This document shows, piece by piece, positions 18,043-28,100 of a DNA stretch of 64,000 nt; the stretch's first letter is position 1; each line of letters begins with the position of its first letter. The notes below the pieces were generated by a model. It searched no databases. It saw nothing but the letters and a program-made list of their open reading frames with translations, and had not been told where the DNA came from. This DNA is from Candidatus Nitrotoga sp. CP45 (GTDB lineage Bacteria > Pseudomonadota > Gammaproteobacteria > Burkholderiales > Gallionellaceae), in assembly GCA_003402375.1 (NCBI GenBank), contig QFXJ01000040.1, forward strand, positions 124,001-188,000, in the 5' to 3' direction. The position numbers and the translations under genes were made by a program.

Positions 18043-19425
18043 TCATTTTCTGTATAGCTTCGGAGAAATCTGGAAATCATAGAGATTTTCAAGAAAGTCG
18101 TTGAAACAGTACGCCTTTGGGTGTGCCAGACATAAATAGAACTCCGCCCAAATTCGCTCATCCTTGTGGTTTCTCCAGAATTCATAGCCATTGGGTAATT
18201 TCTTTATATATTCACTAGTAGCCCACCAAAAATTTCCGCTGTAGTGACTTTGTTCGCACTGAAGTTCTACACCGCAGGTTTCGTACTCTTTCAGTACTGT
18301 TGCGCAATCCTCCCATTTCTCTATATTGAAGTACTCCATATACTCGCGCCATGCGTTAGTTGCATCTTCCCTTGGCGTAGCTACTGACGAGGCCCCTTTG
18401 GTATGAAGGTAATAACATAGAAATGATTCTTCATTTTCTTGCGCTTCCTTCCACACCCTGGCCAATGTCGGAAACTCGTAATCTCTGGGATCTTCGGTAA
18501 CGAATACTTCAAACTTTGGGTCTTCCAGGATCGGTATATTCAATTCCTGTTCTCGATTCTTGCCCCCGACGAAACCAACAACTATTTTTTCACTCGCATC
18601 GTATAACCCTGACTCCTTCAATTTCCGATATTGCTCGGAAATGATCCGGAAACAGTCGCCAATTGCCCCAATATGCCAAAAGCCAATTATCTTCTTCGCG
18701 GGTCTGGAACCGATAATCGGCTTAGTCCACACGGGAAGCGGTGACAATTGCCAGAGCGTCGCGTCGATTTGTGAATTTACGTAGTCGGACTTGATGCCGC
18801 AAAAATGCCAGATGTAGTCTGTCATTTTTGGCATGAAATCATCTAGGTTTGCAATGCCGCAGCGATTAAACGACTTATCCAGGAGTTGCCGTTGACCAGA
18901 TTTTTTTACCGCTAGCGAAATTGGGGGCTCGTCATAGAACTGGAATTGCTCTGCTGCCCCAAAAATATTTCGGGCTTCACTGAAGATATCTGTGTGCTGC
19001 TGCGGTTCGAACACCATTATGCCAGTGTTCAAATGATCCACAGTGTAATCGTATGGTACGCCGTTTGCTGTAAACAGCGGCATCAATGATTTGGCATCTT
19101 CGCGTATATGCCAGGGAATCTGATGTGCGGATACGCAGCCAAAATTGCCTTTCGTCACGATCTCGAAAAGATTGGGACAGTCGTAACGAACGATAATGTC
19201 GCGATCAAACCAGATGACACGATCAAACTCCTCGCAGTGTTTGTCCAGCCACAACTTCTGGGCAAACCCGCAGTCATCATTGCCGATAGGTTGAGTCAGT
19301 TCGATGACTGCAAGCCCACCCCAGCGGCGAGCAATGGCGGCGATTGACAACCTGGCATTTGCGCGCCAACCGTCATTGAACCAATTGCCAACTACGATGG
19401 CGTTCCGTCGATAAATTTCAGTCAT
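18043..19425 (-). CDS. glycosyltransferase, GT8-like N-terminal part plus second domain
   Basis: FDRVIWFDRDIIVRYDCPNLFEIV...LNTGIMVFEPQ; C-terminal half CYYLHTKGASS...NAWREYMEYFNIEKW. Confidence 0.6.
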   Translation of the reverse strand: MTEIYRRNAIVVGNWFNDGWRANARLSIAAIARRWGGLAVIELTQPIGNDDCGFAQKLWLDKHCEEFDRVIWFDRDIIVRYDCPNLFEIVTKGNFGCVSAHQIPWHIREDAKSLMPLFTANGVPYDYTVDHLNTGIMVFEPQQHTDIFSEARNIFGAAEQFQFYDEPPISLAVKKSGQRQLLDKSFNRCGIANLDDFMPKMTDYIWHFCGIKSDYVNSQIDATLWQLSPLPVWTKPIIGSRPAKKIIGFWHIGAIGDCFRIISEQYRKLKESGLYDASEKIVVGFVGGKNREQELNIPILEDPKFEVFVTEDPRDYEFPTLARVWKEAQENEESFLCYYLHTKGASSVATPREDATNAWREYMEYFNIEKWEDCATVLKEYETCGVELQCEQSHYSGNFWWATSEYIKKLPNGYEFWRNHKDERIWAEFYLCLAHPKAYCFNDFLENLYDFQISPKLYRK

Positions 19426-19509
19426 GGTCTAATATTCGCAAAGGTTGTGCGACTTGTATCATTGGCACCTCTGCAATTTCGCAGTTGCATCAAAAATACT
19501 GGGTTGAAG

Positions 19510-20520
19510 TCAAGCTGAATGCGCAAGTCCTAACTCCCTCGCTTGCGCGCACGTGATGCAGCGGGCCCAGTCGGTTTTCGAGCGTATGGTGACGGGATCA
19601 GGATTGGCTCCGGTGAATACGTCAGGATGAGCGCGCTTGTTCTTGAAATCGAAGCCGGAGTAGATTTCGTAATCGTGCAATGAGCGGACGTGGCCGAGGC
19701 TGTATGGACCAAGATCATGCCCCTCACCGCTATAAATCAGACGGCGCAAGCGGTCAAATGCAACAGCGTTGCGCCGTTGAATCACCTCCTCGCCCTGTTC
19801 CCAGTGACGCCGCGGCGGAGCATTGCGATGCAGCATGTGCCAAACCACCACTTCACTGGGCAGAAAAAAATCGTAGCCCCAGGTAAAGCTGCGCACGGTG
19901 ATGCTGAATTCTTCGCCCCAATAGTAGTGATCAGGATCCTGGGGCACTTCCACATTCCATTGCCCGCGGCTGAAAGCGAAATTGCCATTCACGAAACGCG
20001 TTCTTCCGGGTAACTGTTGGTTCGGCTTGCCGAAATCGAACCAGGGCGCCCATCCACTGTGCTCATTCCAGTCACTGACCGTTGTCGTCGGCACACCCAT
20101 GTTGAAATTGCGCTGCAGCATTCCGTTGTCGTCATAATGAAACAAAGGTGCATTCATGCTGATGATCGGTTTTTCGGCAGGCAATGATTCTAGCATCTCG
20201 ATCAGCCGTGCATCCCAATCCGGTTCGAATTTCATGTGCGAATCGACTTGCAGCGTGTATGCCTCGCCACGCCAAAGAGATTGCGCCAGGTTGCGCGCCC
20301 ACGGGCCTCCCTTGCTTTCCTGAATTGTGCGATCAATGAAGCGAAACCGGGAATCGGCTTTGAACACGTCCACATTGATGGGATGATTCGGATCCTGTTG
20401 CCAGCAGATCCCGAAACGCAGATTCTCAGGTCGCCGCGCCATCGCGCTGCAATCCTGAAGTGTGCGTGGTAGCTCAGGGTCCGTGTAGGACGCGATAGCA
20501 ATAAATATAAGTGGTTTCAC
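19510..20520 (-). CDS. GlcNAc-transferase-like glycosyltransferase (GT60-like), paralogue of 10016-10936
   Basis: IFIAIASYTDPELPRTLQDC...FGICWQQD; LQVDSHMKFEPDWD; RSFTWGYDFFLPSEVVVWHMLHRN. Confidence 0.75.
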   Translation of the reverse strand: MKPLIFIAIASYTDPELPRTLQDCSAMARRPENLRFGICWQQDPNHPINVDVFKADSRFRFIDRTIQESKGGPWARNLAQSLWRGEAYTLQVDSHMKFEPDWDARLIEMLESLPAEKPIISMNAPLFHYDDNGMLQRNFNMGVPTTTVSDWNEHSGWAPWFDFGKPNQQLPGRTRFVNGNFAFSRGQWNVEVPQDPDHYYWGEEFSITVRSFTWGYDFFLPSEVVVWHMLHRNAPPRRHWEQGEEVIQRRNAVAFDRLRRLIYSGEGHDLGPYSLGHVRSLHDYEIYSGFDFKNKRAHPDVFTGANPDPVTIRSKTDWARCITCAQARELGLAHSA

Positions 20521-20695
20521 GGTTGCAGGGACTCTTACAAGTAGGTCGGTGGCCGACCAATGATAAGCCGGCAGTATAATAGCAAATCAATCTGGATCAG
20601 CGCCTGGCATTGCGCCGTGTCCCGGCAGAGCACTAACATTTCCAAGAGTTGCAGACGCTACAATACATCACAACAAATCTGTTCCAGATCCGTCG

Positions 20696-21640
20696 ATGAA
20701 GGCTGAATATAACCGTAGCATCAGAACAGCTGAAACCTCTCTGTTACAGCGGGTTCGTGACAGTATTCAGGGGCACGACCTTATCGATTGGGCCAAAAAT
20801 GACTTCGAATCGTTCTTGGCGCTGTTTGACGTGGTCGATCTACAGGATGGAAACCGTTCCCAGATGAAAGATGGGGGGATCTACTTCAATACGCTCCCTG
20901 ATATGATTCGCAAGCATGCTCAGAGCCCAACATCCCATGTATTGATAACTCACCTGAATGAGAATTGGGGTGGGTTTTCCACGAATGTTCCATACCGCAC
21001 TGTGCAGTGGGGCGATTGGCACTCTGACATGATTAACGCCGGGTGCACACCGCAGATGGTGCGGCAGTACCTGGATGATCCCGAGGTAAAAGCGGTGGTC
21101 ACGCCGCAACACACTGCTTTTTGGCACCCCACTATCCTGTCGATTCCGATCGGCATCAGGCAATCCGATGAAATCATCGATCACATCGTTAATGCGGATG
21201 GCACAAAGACAAAAGAATTGCTGCTAAATAACAGCGGTTGGGGGCATCGCCCACAGATCAACGAATGCATTATTGCAAACTTTGGTGGACACATCAGCAA
21301 CACATATGGGATGAGCCAAACCGAATATTTCGAGGCCATCACCTGCTCCAGATTCGTGCTTTGTCCGTCTGGAATGGGTTGGGATTCGTATCGCATCTGG
21401 GAGACCTTGATGTTGGGGGCCATTCCCGTCGTCGAATTTTCAGCCGGTTGGCATACTGTACTCGATGACCTGCCTGTGTTGTTTGTCACGAATTTTAACG
21501 AGGTAACACCGGATTTGCTCGACAAGGCTTATCCGGAAATCATGTCTCACTGCGGGCGCTTCGATTATGGCAAATTGACGAAACAGTGGTGGGTTTCAAA
21601 GATTACAAAATTGCTGGTCGCCTCCCAGCCTCAAGGTTGA
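20696..21640 (+). CDS. exostosin/RXYLT1-like glycosyltransferase
   Basis: CSRFVLCPSGMGWDSYRIWETLMLGAIPVVEFSAGW. Confidence 0.6.
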   Translation: MKAEYNRSIRTAETSLLQRVRDSIQGHDLIDWAKNDFESFLALFDVVDLQDGNRSQMKDGGIYFNTLPDMIRKHAQSPTSHVLITHLNENWGGFSTNVPYRTVQWGDWHSDMINAGCTPQMVRQYLDDPEVKAVVTPQHTAFWHPTILSIPIGIRQSDEIIDHIVNADGTKTKELLLNNSGWGHRPQINECIIANFGGHISNTYGMSQTEYFEAITCSRFVLCPSGMGWDSYRIWETLMLGAIPVVEFSAGWHTVLDDLPVLFVTNFNEVTPDLLDKAYPEIMSHCGRFDYGKLTKQWWVSKITKLLVASQPQG

Positions 21641-21689
21641 GGCTCTTCGTAGTGTCGCGTAAATGCGTGGCTGCGGCGCAGGAAAACTT

Positions 21690-24600
21690 TCAGGGCGTAA
21701 TCCAACGATCAGCTTGCACGCTCGCTTCGCGGAAACTCCGGGCTGTCTGCGCGGGATCAGGGCGTGCTTCAGCAGTCAGAAATATTTCGTTTTCTTCCAC
21801 GAAAATAGCTTCGTAACCCCATTTTTGACAGAAAAGCTGGCATTTTTGCGCATCGACTGTGGGCTCGAAGAATTTTTGCCTGAAAGCTTCCGATTCAAAT
21901 AACAATTCGATGTTCAGGATGCCGTACGCAAAGACGAAGCCGCGCTTGAAACTGGCGTTGACAACTAGCAAAGGCTTCTTGTCGACGGACAGGTTTCTGA
22001 TCTTTCTTATAAGCCGGTGCACGGCGTCTGGCTTGAGCCCCGCACGCGATGACAGCGTATATTTCTCGCCGCGGTAGGGGCGATCCCCGCTGTTTACGAA
22101 TACATGATCCGGGTATTCATAATCCGAAAGCCGAATTACGAACTTATCCATTTCCGGTGCGAAGCGGTCGTACTGATGCACGGCATAAGAGATGTTGCCG
22201 TCGTCATCCAGCACCCAGCCGTCGTGATCCCGATAGAGTTTCAGTCTTCCCTGCTCGTCGCGAGGAATGAAAGCTATTGATGTTTCTTCTTCTGCTGTCA
22301 TGGGACGAGTTTTTTGCAGCAAGTCGATTTCCGTAAAGCCACAATTATTGACGATACTTTTTCCTGCACGCTCGATCTTGATGCGACCGCAGTGCTCCAA
22401 ATGACCACTGTGCGCCAGGTAGTTCAAGGTACCTTGGTCTGCGAATTCAAAATTCTGTTGCACCGTCACCTCGGCAATGATCTCAAGAAACGCCATCACG
22501 GCGCATCGCGTTCCCATGATGGCTCCCGAATTCAATATGACCTTGTCTGCGATTGCATCGGCTATTGGTTTGCCGAACGGCTCATTTATCCAGGCGTAAT
22601 TCATCCCATTAGGATGATTCCCGAGGGTCAGGAATTGGAATTCCGACATCAAATAGAGATCGCAGTCCAGCATGAAATTTTCTACGTTTGCAAACGGATC
22701 ACGTTGAAAATAGGCATCCCTGAAATCCATCATCAGGGCATAGCGAAAGTCCAGATCCTGCAGCCATTGCCTGTATTGTTCAAAACGGTATCCATTAACG
22801 ACCTTATGGGGCGGGGAGATCGGCGGCACGATGAAATAGTTGATGGCGTTATCGAGCAGATACCTTTTGACCGGCTCATATTCCGGTCCGTCGGATATGC
22901 CCAGCAAGACTGGGCAGTTTGCGCCGGTTCTGCGCAATGTCGAAATGAATTGACGGTACTCGTCTATGTTTTTGTATCCCGTTGCAATGGAGACGATGAT
23001 ATCTATCCCCGGCGCAGTTTTCGCGGAGTGCGTGGACAGCGGACTCGTGCCTTCGAGTTCATGGATGATTTCAGCGACGCGATTAGTAGACCGGTGATGA
23101 CTCATGACAAACGCTCTCCCCTGCATCCCGATTCTTTCTCGTTCCGTATTATCGTCCAGATAGTCCATGATCTTCCGTTCAAGGATTTCCATTCCCTCAT
23201 CAGTCAGGTCGTAGAAAATCAGGTGCTGTTCATCGATCAGGGGGTTTTTTATGGGGGCATACATTCTATCGACGAAGACCAGTGCGCCGGAAGCCAGCGC
23301 CTCCCAGAGTCTAGCATCGCCTTCCCACGGATCCGGGTTGGCGTGAAGGATGATCTTGCTGTCATACAAACACTGTTTGTACCTCGGATCGATGCCCGAC
23401 CTTCCGACCGGACCGCATTCGGAAACTGTTCCAATCTGCATGGAGAGGCGGTGATCAGCAGCCAATCTCTTGGCGAATTTCAACAACCTTCCCCTGGCCA
23501 GCTTGAACCAGGGACTATCGATAACGTCGTCATCAAAAAGGCAGGAAACATCGATATTTTTTCTGTTGTCATAGTCGACGGGCGGCTCACACATATCGTT
23601 GACAACACAGTACGCCGTCGGCAGAACTGAAAGTCCGGCATAGTTCATGATTCGCCCGTTTTCCCGATCGACACAACTGCGCTTGAAGTAGAGCCTCCAT
23701 CTGAAATCGCCGGCGTCATAGATCATGTCGGGATTGTCATCGTAGTCGAGCAGGATCGTTTTTTCTTTGTACTTGTCTTTGATTGGGTTAAACCGGATGT
23801 GAAACGGGCAGTGGTCGACCAGATGGTTCTGACAAAAGATCAGGTAATCTGCATTTTCTGGACGATCAACCAGAGTCACTTGCGGATGAGCCGCGAGACC
23901 TTCATGGGTCAGCCGCATCTCGTTGCTTGCGGACTCGATGTGATCGAACAGGGGAAAGTAGATTTTGTACATCGAACCCATTAAAAATTCAGGCTGTTGA
24001 ATGATATCCGTCATGACTTTGATTTCTTGTTCACAGTTTCCGCTGAATGGGCCTCCGGCATCTATGAAATTCTTGTTTGCATAGATTACGTATATGCAGC
24101 ATAAATCATTCTTCAGGAGTCGAATGCTGGTTTCCTCTGCAACACCCTCTCTCAATTTAACTAGAATAAAGAACAGTCCAAATATATTGATGAACCGTTT
24201 CGCAATGAGCTCACTAAAGCCCGTAAATTCGTCAATCAGCTCATTTTTCTGCCTGTTGTAGTCATTGATCCCCATTATGGGGTGAATATAGAAATAAATT
24301 TTCTTTCTGTCTTGTTTGAGTATTTCATATAGTCGTTCTATCCTCCGGGCATAGGTTTCGTAATCCTGCGCCGAAGACAGGTCATGATGGGTCAAAGCCA
24401 GTTGTAAATGGTAGGTCGAACTATTGGTCAGGGCTTCCGCAGCTATAGTCTTCTTGGTTTCTTCATAGTGTGTATTGATACTGGGTATTTCACAACAACA
24501 CTCCTCCACCACGCCGTCAATAATATTTACGGTCATGGTATTGGCTTTAGTGTAGTTATTTATATCCAGGAACTCTTTGAAATTATTTTGAAGACAGTCC

Positions 24601-24731
24601 TTGATGACGTTTAGTTGGCATACAAGTGAATCAAAAGGCAATGATTGATTGCCTAGGTGGCATCTATCCAATATCCCCCTACTTGAACACCTGTGGCCAA
24701 ATGGTATAAATATCGTATTATTGCTCGACAT
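21690..24731 (-). CDS. 1013 aa multidomain protein: DUF1796-like N-terminus plus two glycosyltransferase-like regions
   Basis: FIPFGHRCSSRGILDRCHLGNQSLPFDSLVCQL (DUF1796-like); LWEALASGALVFVDRMYAPIKN (exostosin-like); LMMDFRDAYFQRDPFANVENF...NSGAIMGTRCAVMAFLE. Confidence 0.6.
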   Translation of the reverse strand: MSSNNTIFIPFGHRCSSRGILDRCHLGNQSLPFDSLVCQLNVIKDCLQNNFKEFLDINNYTKANTMTVNIIDGVVEECCCEIPSINTHYEETKKTIAAEALTNSSTYHLQLALTHHDLSSAQDYETYARRIERLYEILKQDRKKIYFYIHPIMGINDYNRQKNELIDEFTGFSELIAKRFINIFGLFFILVKLREGVAEETSIRLLKNDLCCIYVIYANKNFIDAGGPFSGNCEQEIKVMTDIIQQPEFLMGSMYKIYFPLFDHIESASNEMRLTHEGLAAHPQVTLVDRPENADYLIFCQNHLVDHCPFHIRFNPIKDKYKEKTILLDYDDNPDMIYDAGDFRWRLYFKRSCVDRENGRIMNYAGLSVLPTAYCVVNDMCEPPVDYDNRKNIDVSCLFDDDVIDSPWFKLARGRLLKFAKRLAADHRLSMQIGTVSECGPVGRSGIDPRYKQCLYDSKIILHANPDPWEGDARLWEALASGALVFVDRMYAPIKNPLIDEQHLIFYDLTDEGMEILERKIMDYLDDNTERERIGMQGRAFVMSHHRSTNRVAEIIHELEGTSPLSTHSAKTAPGIDIIVSIATGYKNIDEYRQFISTLRRTGANCPVLLGISDGPEYEPVKRYLLDNAINYFIVPPISPPHKVVNGYRFEQYRQWLQDLDFRYALMMDFRDAYFQRDPFANVENFMLDCDLYLMSEFQFLTLGNHPNGMNYAWINEPFGKPIADAIADKVILNSGAIMGTRCAVMAFLEIIAEVTVQQNFEFADQGTLNYLAHSGHLEHCGRIKIERAGKSIVNNCGFTEIDLLQKTRPMTAEEETSIAFIPRDEQGRLKLYRDHDGWVLDDDGNISYAVHQYDRFAPEMDKFVIRLSDYEYPDHVFVNSGDRPYRGEKYTLSSRAGLKPDAVHRLIRKIRNLSVDKKPLLVVNASFKRGFVFAYGILNIELLFESEAFRQKFFEPTVDAQKCQLFCQKWGYEAIFVEENEIFLTAEARPDPAQTARSFREASVQADRWITP

Positions 24732-24747
24732 GAAAGATTCTCCAGGT

Positions 24748-25014
24748 TCACCTCAAGACTGACAATGAACTTCCTGACATATCAACGGCTACACAGTACG
24801 TCGTCGACAAATTATAAAGGTCGGTATGGTCGATAATCTGCACATTATTCCAGTGGGCCAAGTGGTTTCGACGAAAGCCCGGATAATCAGCCCATCCGCG
24901 ACGATGGAGATGAGTTACTTGCGGATGAAGCAGAAGAGTTTCATGGAGTAGCTGCATCTCTTTGCTTATCGACTTGCGGTGATTGAATAGAGGGGCATAT
25001 ATGTTGTGCATCAA
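24748..25014 (-). pseudogene. degenerate duplicate of an internal piece of the 21690-24731 protein
   Basis: MMHNIYAPLFNHRKSISKEMQLLHETLLLHPQVTHLHRRGWADYPGFRRNHLAHW vs MYKIYFPLFDHIESASNEMRLTHEGLAAHPQVTLVDRPENADYLIFCQNHLVDH. Confidence 0.75.
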
Positions 25015-25061
25015 GAAATTATATCGGACTAACCTTTCGCAGGTATATCCAGAGGTGAATC

Positions 25062-25925
25062 ATGCCTGACCAAACGGCCGGCGAGTTGCTTCAACAGGTC
25101 GAACAGGAGCAAAGAATAGCGATTCTCGTGCTTGGTTGTTTGCAGACTGTTTATGACCGCTGCACCCAAACCATCCGCGCAACCTGGGGATCAAAACCCA
25201 GACGTAACACGGACATTTTTTATGTGTATGGCGGCCAGAATGCTGGCATCGCCCCGGATATGGTCGACATCGAGCATATCATCGGACAGGCTCGGCCGCC
25301 CGAATTGCAAGATTATGAAGTCTGGGTGTCTGGTGACATTATTCTGTGTGGGGCGGCGGATGTGTACGCTGGGCAACAAGATTGTATTTTGCGCAAGCGA
25401 TTGATAGCGTTTGGTTACCTGGCCAATCAACGATGCTACGATTTTGTGTATACGGTGTGCGCATCGAGCTATGTGGATGTTGATGCATTGCAACTATATG
25501 TCAAAAGCCTGCCTATTGCGGGCGTATACCATGGCCCATTGAACGTGCACGAACCCAGCGGTTATCCATTTGTATCCGGATCATCGATCTTGCTCTCGAG
25601 AGACGTTGCAGCGGATCTGGCTGATAACGCAGAGGACATTATTTCTGCCTACCCAGATACCATGCCTGATGATGTCGTAATCGGTCACTGGATTGCGAAC
25701 AAGTACTGCACTGAATCAGTGGCAGAAATCTCCAGCCGCATCGCTACCGATAGAAAGGCGACGAACAACCAGACCTTCGTCATGCCGTATGGCGAAGGGT
25801 TAATGGATTTTGTCTGGTCACTGGCACATAGCCAGGTACCGCAAAAACAAGCCTATCATTACCATTTCCATTCCCGCCGCATGTGGGAGATGGGGAATTT
25901 TCACCGCCGTTTCTTTGCGGCATAG
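25062..25925 (+). CDS. GT31-like (beta-1,3-galactosyltransferase-like) glycosyltransferase
   Basis: RIAILVLGCLQTVYDRCTQTIRATWG...; YPFVSGSSILLSRDVAADL; PDDVVIGHW. Confidence 0.6.
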   Translation: MPDQTAGELLQQVEQEQRIAILVLGCLQTVYDRCTQTIRATWGSKPRRNTDIFYVYGGQNAGIAPDMVDIEHIIGQARPPELQDYEVWVSGDIILCGAADVYAGQQDCILRKRLIAFGYLANQRCYDFVYTVCASSYVDVDALQLYVKSLPIAGVYHGPLNVHEPSGYPFVSGSSILLSRDVAADLADNAEDIISAYPDTMPDDVVIGHWIANKYCTESVAEISSRIATDRKATNNQTFVMPYGEGLMDFVWSLAHSQVPQKQAYHYHFHSRRMWEMGNFHRRFFAA

Positions 25926-25993
25926 GAAATCGGTTGCTGGATGAATATTTAGCCCTTATTGGTTCTGATAAATCACCTATCCGAGGATTCCCC

Positions 25994-26482
25994 ATGAACG
26001 ACGAGCCCAAATTGACCGACCGTCAGCAGCAGATTCTTGATTCAATGCGTAGTGCCCTTGGGTCTATACCAATTGCTTCCAGGAGCTGTGGAGATTGCGC
26101 CAAGTGTTGTGAGGGTTGGCTGTCAGGAGAAGTATACGGACATGATTTTTATCCCGGCAATCCTTGTTTTTTTCTGGAAAAAACTTGTTCAATATACAAA
26201 GATCGTCCGGTTGATCCTTGCAGAAATTTTAAATGTAACTGGCTATCAGAGGATGTATTTCCCATGTGGATGAAACCCAGCCTTATTAATGCCATCATCA
26301 TCAAAAAACAAAATAAAAATATGTCGTATTATGAAATAGAACCGGCTGGCGACATCGACACAATCGACTCAAAAACTCTAAACTGGCTGGTTAAATGGGC
26401 GGCAAATACTGGCAGCAATATTCAATATCGTATTGATGGAGAAATAAAAAGAATTGGTTTGCCTGAGTTTATAAAAATGTAA
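25994..26482 (+). CDS. YkgJ-type cysteine-cluster protein
   Basis: SCGDCAKCCEGW...GNPCFFLEKTCSIYKDRPVDPCRNFKCNW; start chosen at MNDEPKL. Confidence 0.65.
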   Translation: MNDEPKLTDRQQQILDSMRSALGSIPIASRSCGDCAKCCEGWLSGEVYGHDFYPGNPCFFLEKTCSIYKDRPVDPCRNFKCNWLSEDVFPMWMKPSLINAIIIKKQNKNMSYYEIEPAGDIDTIDSKTLNWLVKWAANTGSNIQYRIDGEIKRIGLPEFIKM

Positions 26483-26654
26483 AACTTTATGTCAACTGTC
26501 AGGTTGTTAACATCAATCAAACTTCAATCTAATTGCATATTGTTTATTTCGCAATTCGAGCTTCTTTCAGCATAAGGTGGCCAAGAATATGCATTGCACG
26601 TTGGCAGTTCTAATCGAACTTTGCTTGCTAATCTTAGCTCTTCTTGGCAACCTT

Positions 26655-28100
26655 TTATTCCCAGCGTTCAAATGGCCATGGATGTTTCCTGGCATTGACG
26701 TGACCGGGATCGAAGGCAGTGAGTTCCGAGCGCCCATGCAACAAGCGTTCGATCAACTCGACCCCTTGCATGAAGGAATGGTCCTGATTGCTGACCTCGT
26801 ATTTCCAGAGTCCGAAACGTCCGCGTGAATACACATCATGCTGTTCAAAGTACGGAATGATCTGCGCCAATGCCTCGTTTCGATGCAATCCCGGTGTCGG
26901 ATACCCATAGTCGGCGCGATAGCACCAAGTCGAGACGATATCTTCTCGTCTATGGATTAAGTGGGTATTCAATGCACCCTGGATCACCTGCTCCAGCAAA
27001 GTGCTCGGGTCTACCGGCTTGTGGTGTGATTCGGATACTTCGCACATTAAAGACCAATACTGTGTGCTGTCTGGCACGTTGTTCGGCGAGTAGTTACTGA
27101 ACACGGTCACCCTGTAGAACGGGCAGTTTTCCTCAGGGAAATACATCCAGCTCTTGGTCGCCAACTCCGTTGTGGGTTGGCCGCGTAAACCAAGACCAAT
27201 AATATTCGAACTTGAATGCAAAAGTCCCCGCTCTGCCGCCGGCTTCAAGTGTGATTGCCCGGAGAGTCGAATCAGGTCGGGCAACGGCATAGTAGAGATC
27301 AGGGTGTCGTAGTAAAAAGTCTGGCCATCTTCGGTTCCGATCTCATGCCGATCTAAGTCGATACGGCTGACTGGTGTATTGAAACGGAGCTTTCCTGCGG
27401 GCAACAGCTTTGCGCAGGCCCGCCAAATTGCGCCTGTACCTCCGTGTTTCGGAAATTGAAAGGTATTGTTTGGGCCCCATGAGCGGTCGTCTGTTTTCAT
27501 TACCAGACCTTTTGATAGTATGGCAAGATCCGTGACGGCCACCCGCTCCCCAACCCAATCGGCACTCATCAACTCAGGGGGATAGCCCCAAACCTTGGAG
27601 TTGTATGGGCGCATGAAAATTTCGGCGATACCAGCACCAAACGTTGTTTCGATCCACTGACCGAAATTCGCTGGCTTTACTTGCGCTGAAGCGGCAATCT
27701 CGACCAGACCCTGCAAGCAGCGGGCCTGATCGTCCGCAGGTAGATGATGGATGTTGCTCTGCAATGGGTAAGGAATGAATCTTTCACGCATCCAGACCCA
27801 TGACTCCCGCTGGTGGTGCAGCCAACCATCTGCGCCAAGAAATTCCTGCATCGCCGCATCGAAATAAGCGTAGTGTGAAAACTGAACGTGCCCGCCCACA
27901 TCCCAAGTAAAACCTTTGTCATCAACAAACGATGCCGCCAGTCCGCCAGCTTCGCTGTGACCCTCAAGTAACATCCATGACGAGTGACCGTTGAGCTCCA
28001 ATTGACGGGCAGCCCCCAAGCCGGTGGGGCCCGCGCCGAGGATTAAAATTTGCGCGTCTTGCATCTTGGTCGATAACCGCACCTGTGCATGAACTTTCAT
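26655..28100 (-). CDS. FAD-dependent oxidoreductase (UDP-galactopyranose mutase / amine-oxidase-like)
   Basis: ILILGAGPTGLGAARQLELNGHSSWMLLEGHSEAGGLAAS...FTWDVGGHVQFSHY. Confidence 0.75.
   Translation of the reverse strand: MKVHAQVRLSTKMQDAQILILGAGPTGLGAARQLELNGHSSWMLLEGHSEAGGLAASFVDDKGFTWDVGGHVQFSHYAYFDAAMQEFLGADGWLHHQRESWVWMRERFIPYPLQSNIHHLPADDQARCLQGLVEIAASAQVKPANFGQWIETTFGAGIAEIFMRPYNSKVWGYPPELMSADWVGERVAVTDLAILSKGLVMKTDDRSWGPNNTFQFPKHGGTGAIWRACAKLLPAGKLRFNTPVSRIDLDRHEIGTEDGQTFYYDTLISTMPLPDLIRLSGQSHLKPAAERGLLHSSSNIIGLGLRGQPTTELATKSWMYFPEENCPFYRVTVFSNYSPNNVPDSTQYWSLMCEVSESHHKPVDPSTLLEQVIQGALNTHLIHRREDIVSTWCYRADYGYPTPGLHRNEALAQIIPYFEQHDVYSRGRFGLWKYEVSNQDHSFMQGVELIERLLHGRSELTAFDPGHVNARKHPWPFERWE

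Noticed and set aside
22314-23630. 438 aa plus-strand ORF
   Set aside because: Lies antisense within the well-supported 1013 aa glycosyltransferase gene; no recognisable motifs; treated as a shadow ORF.
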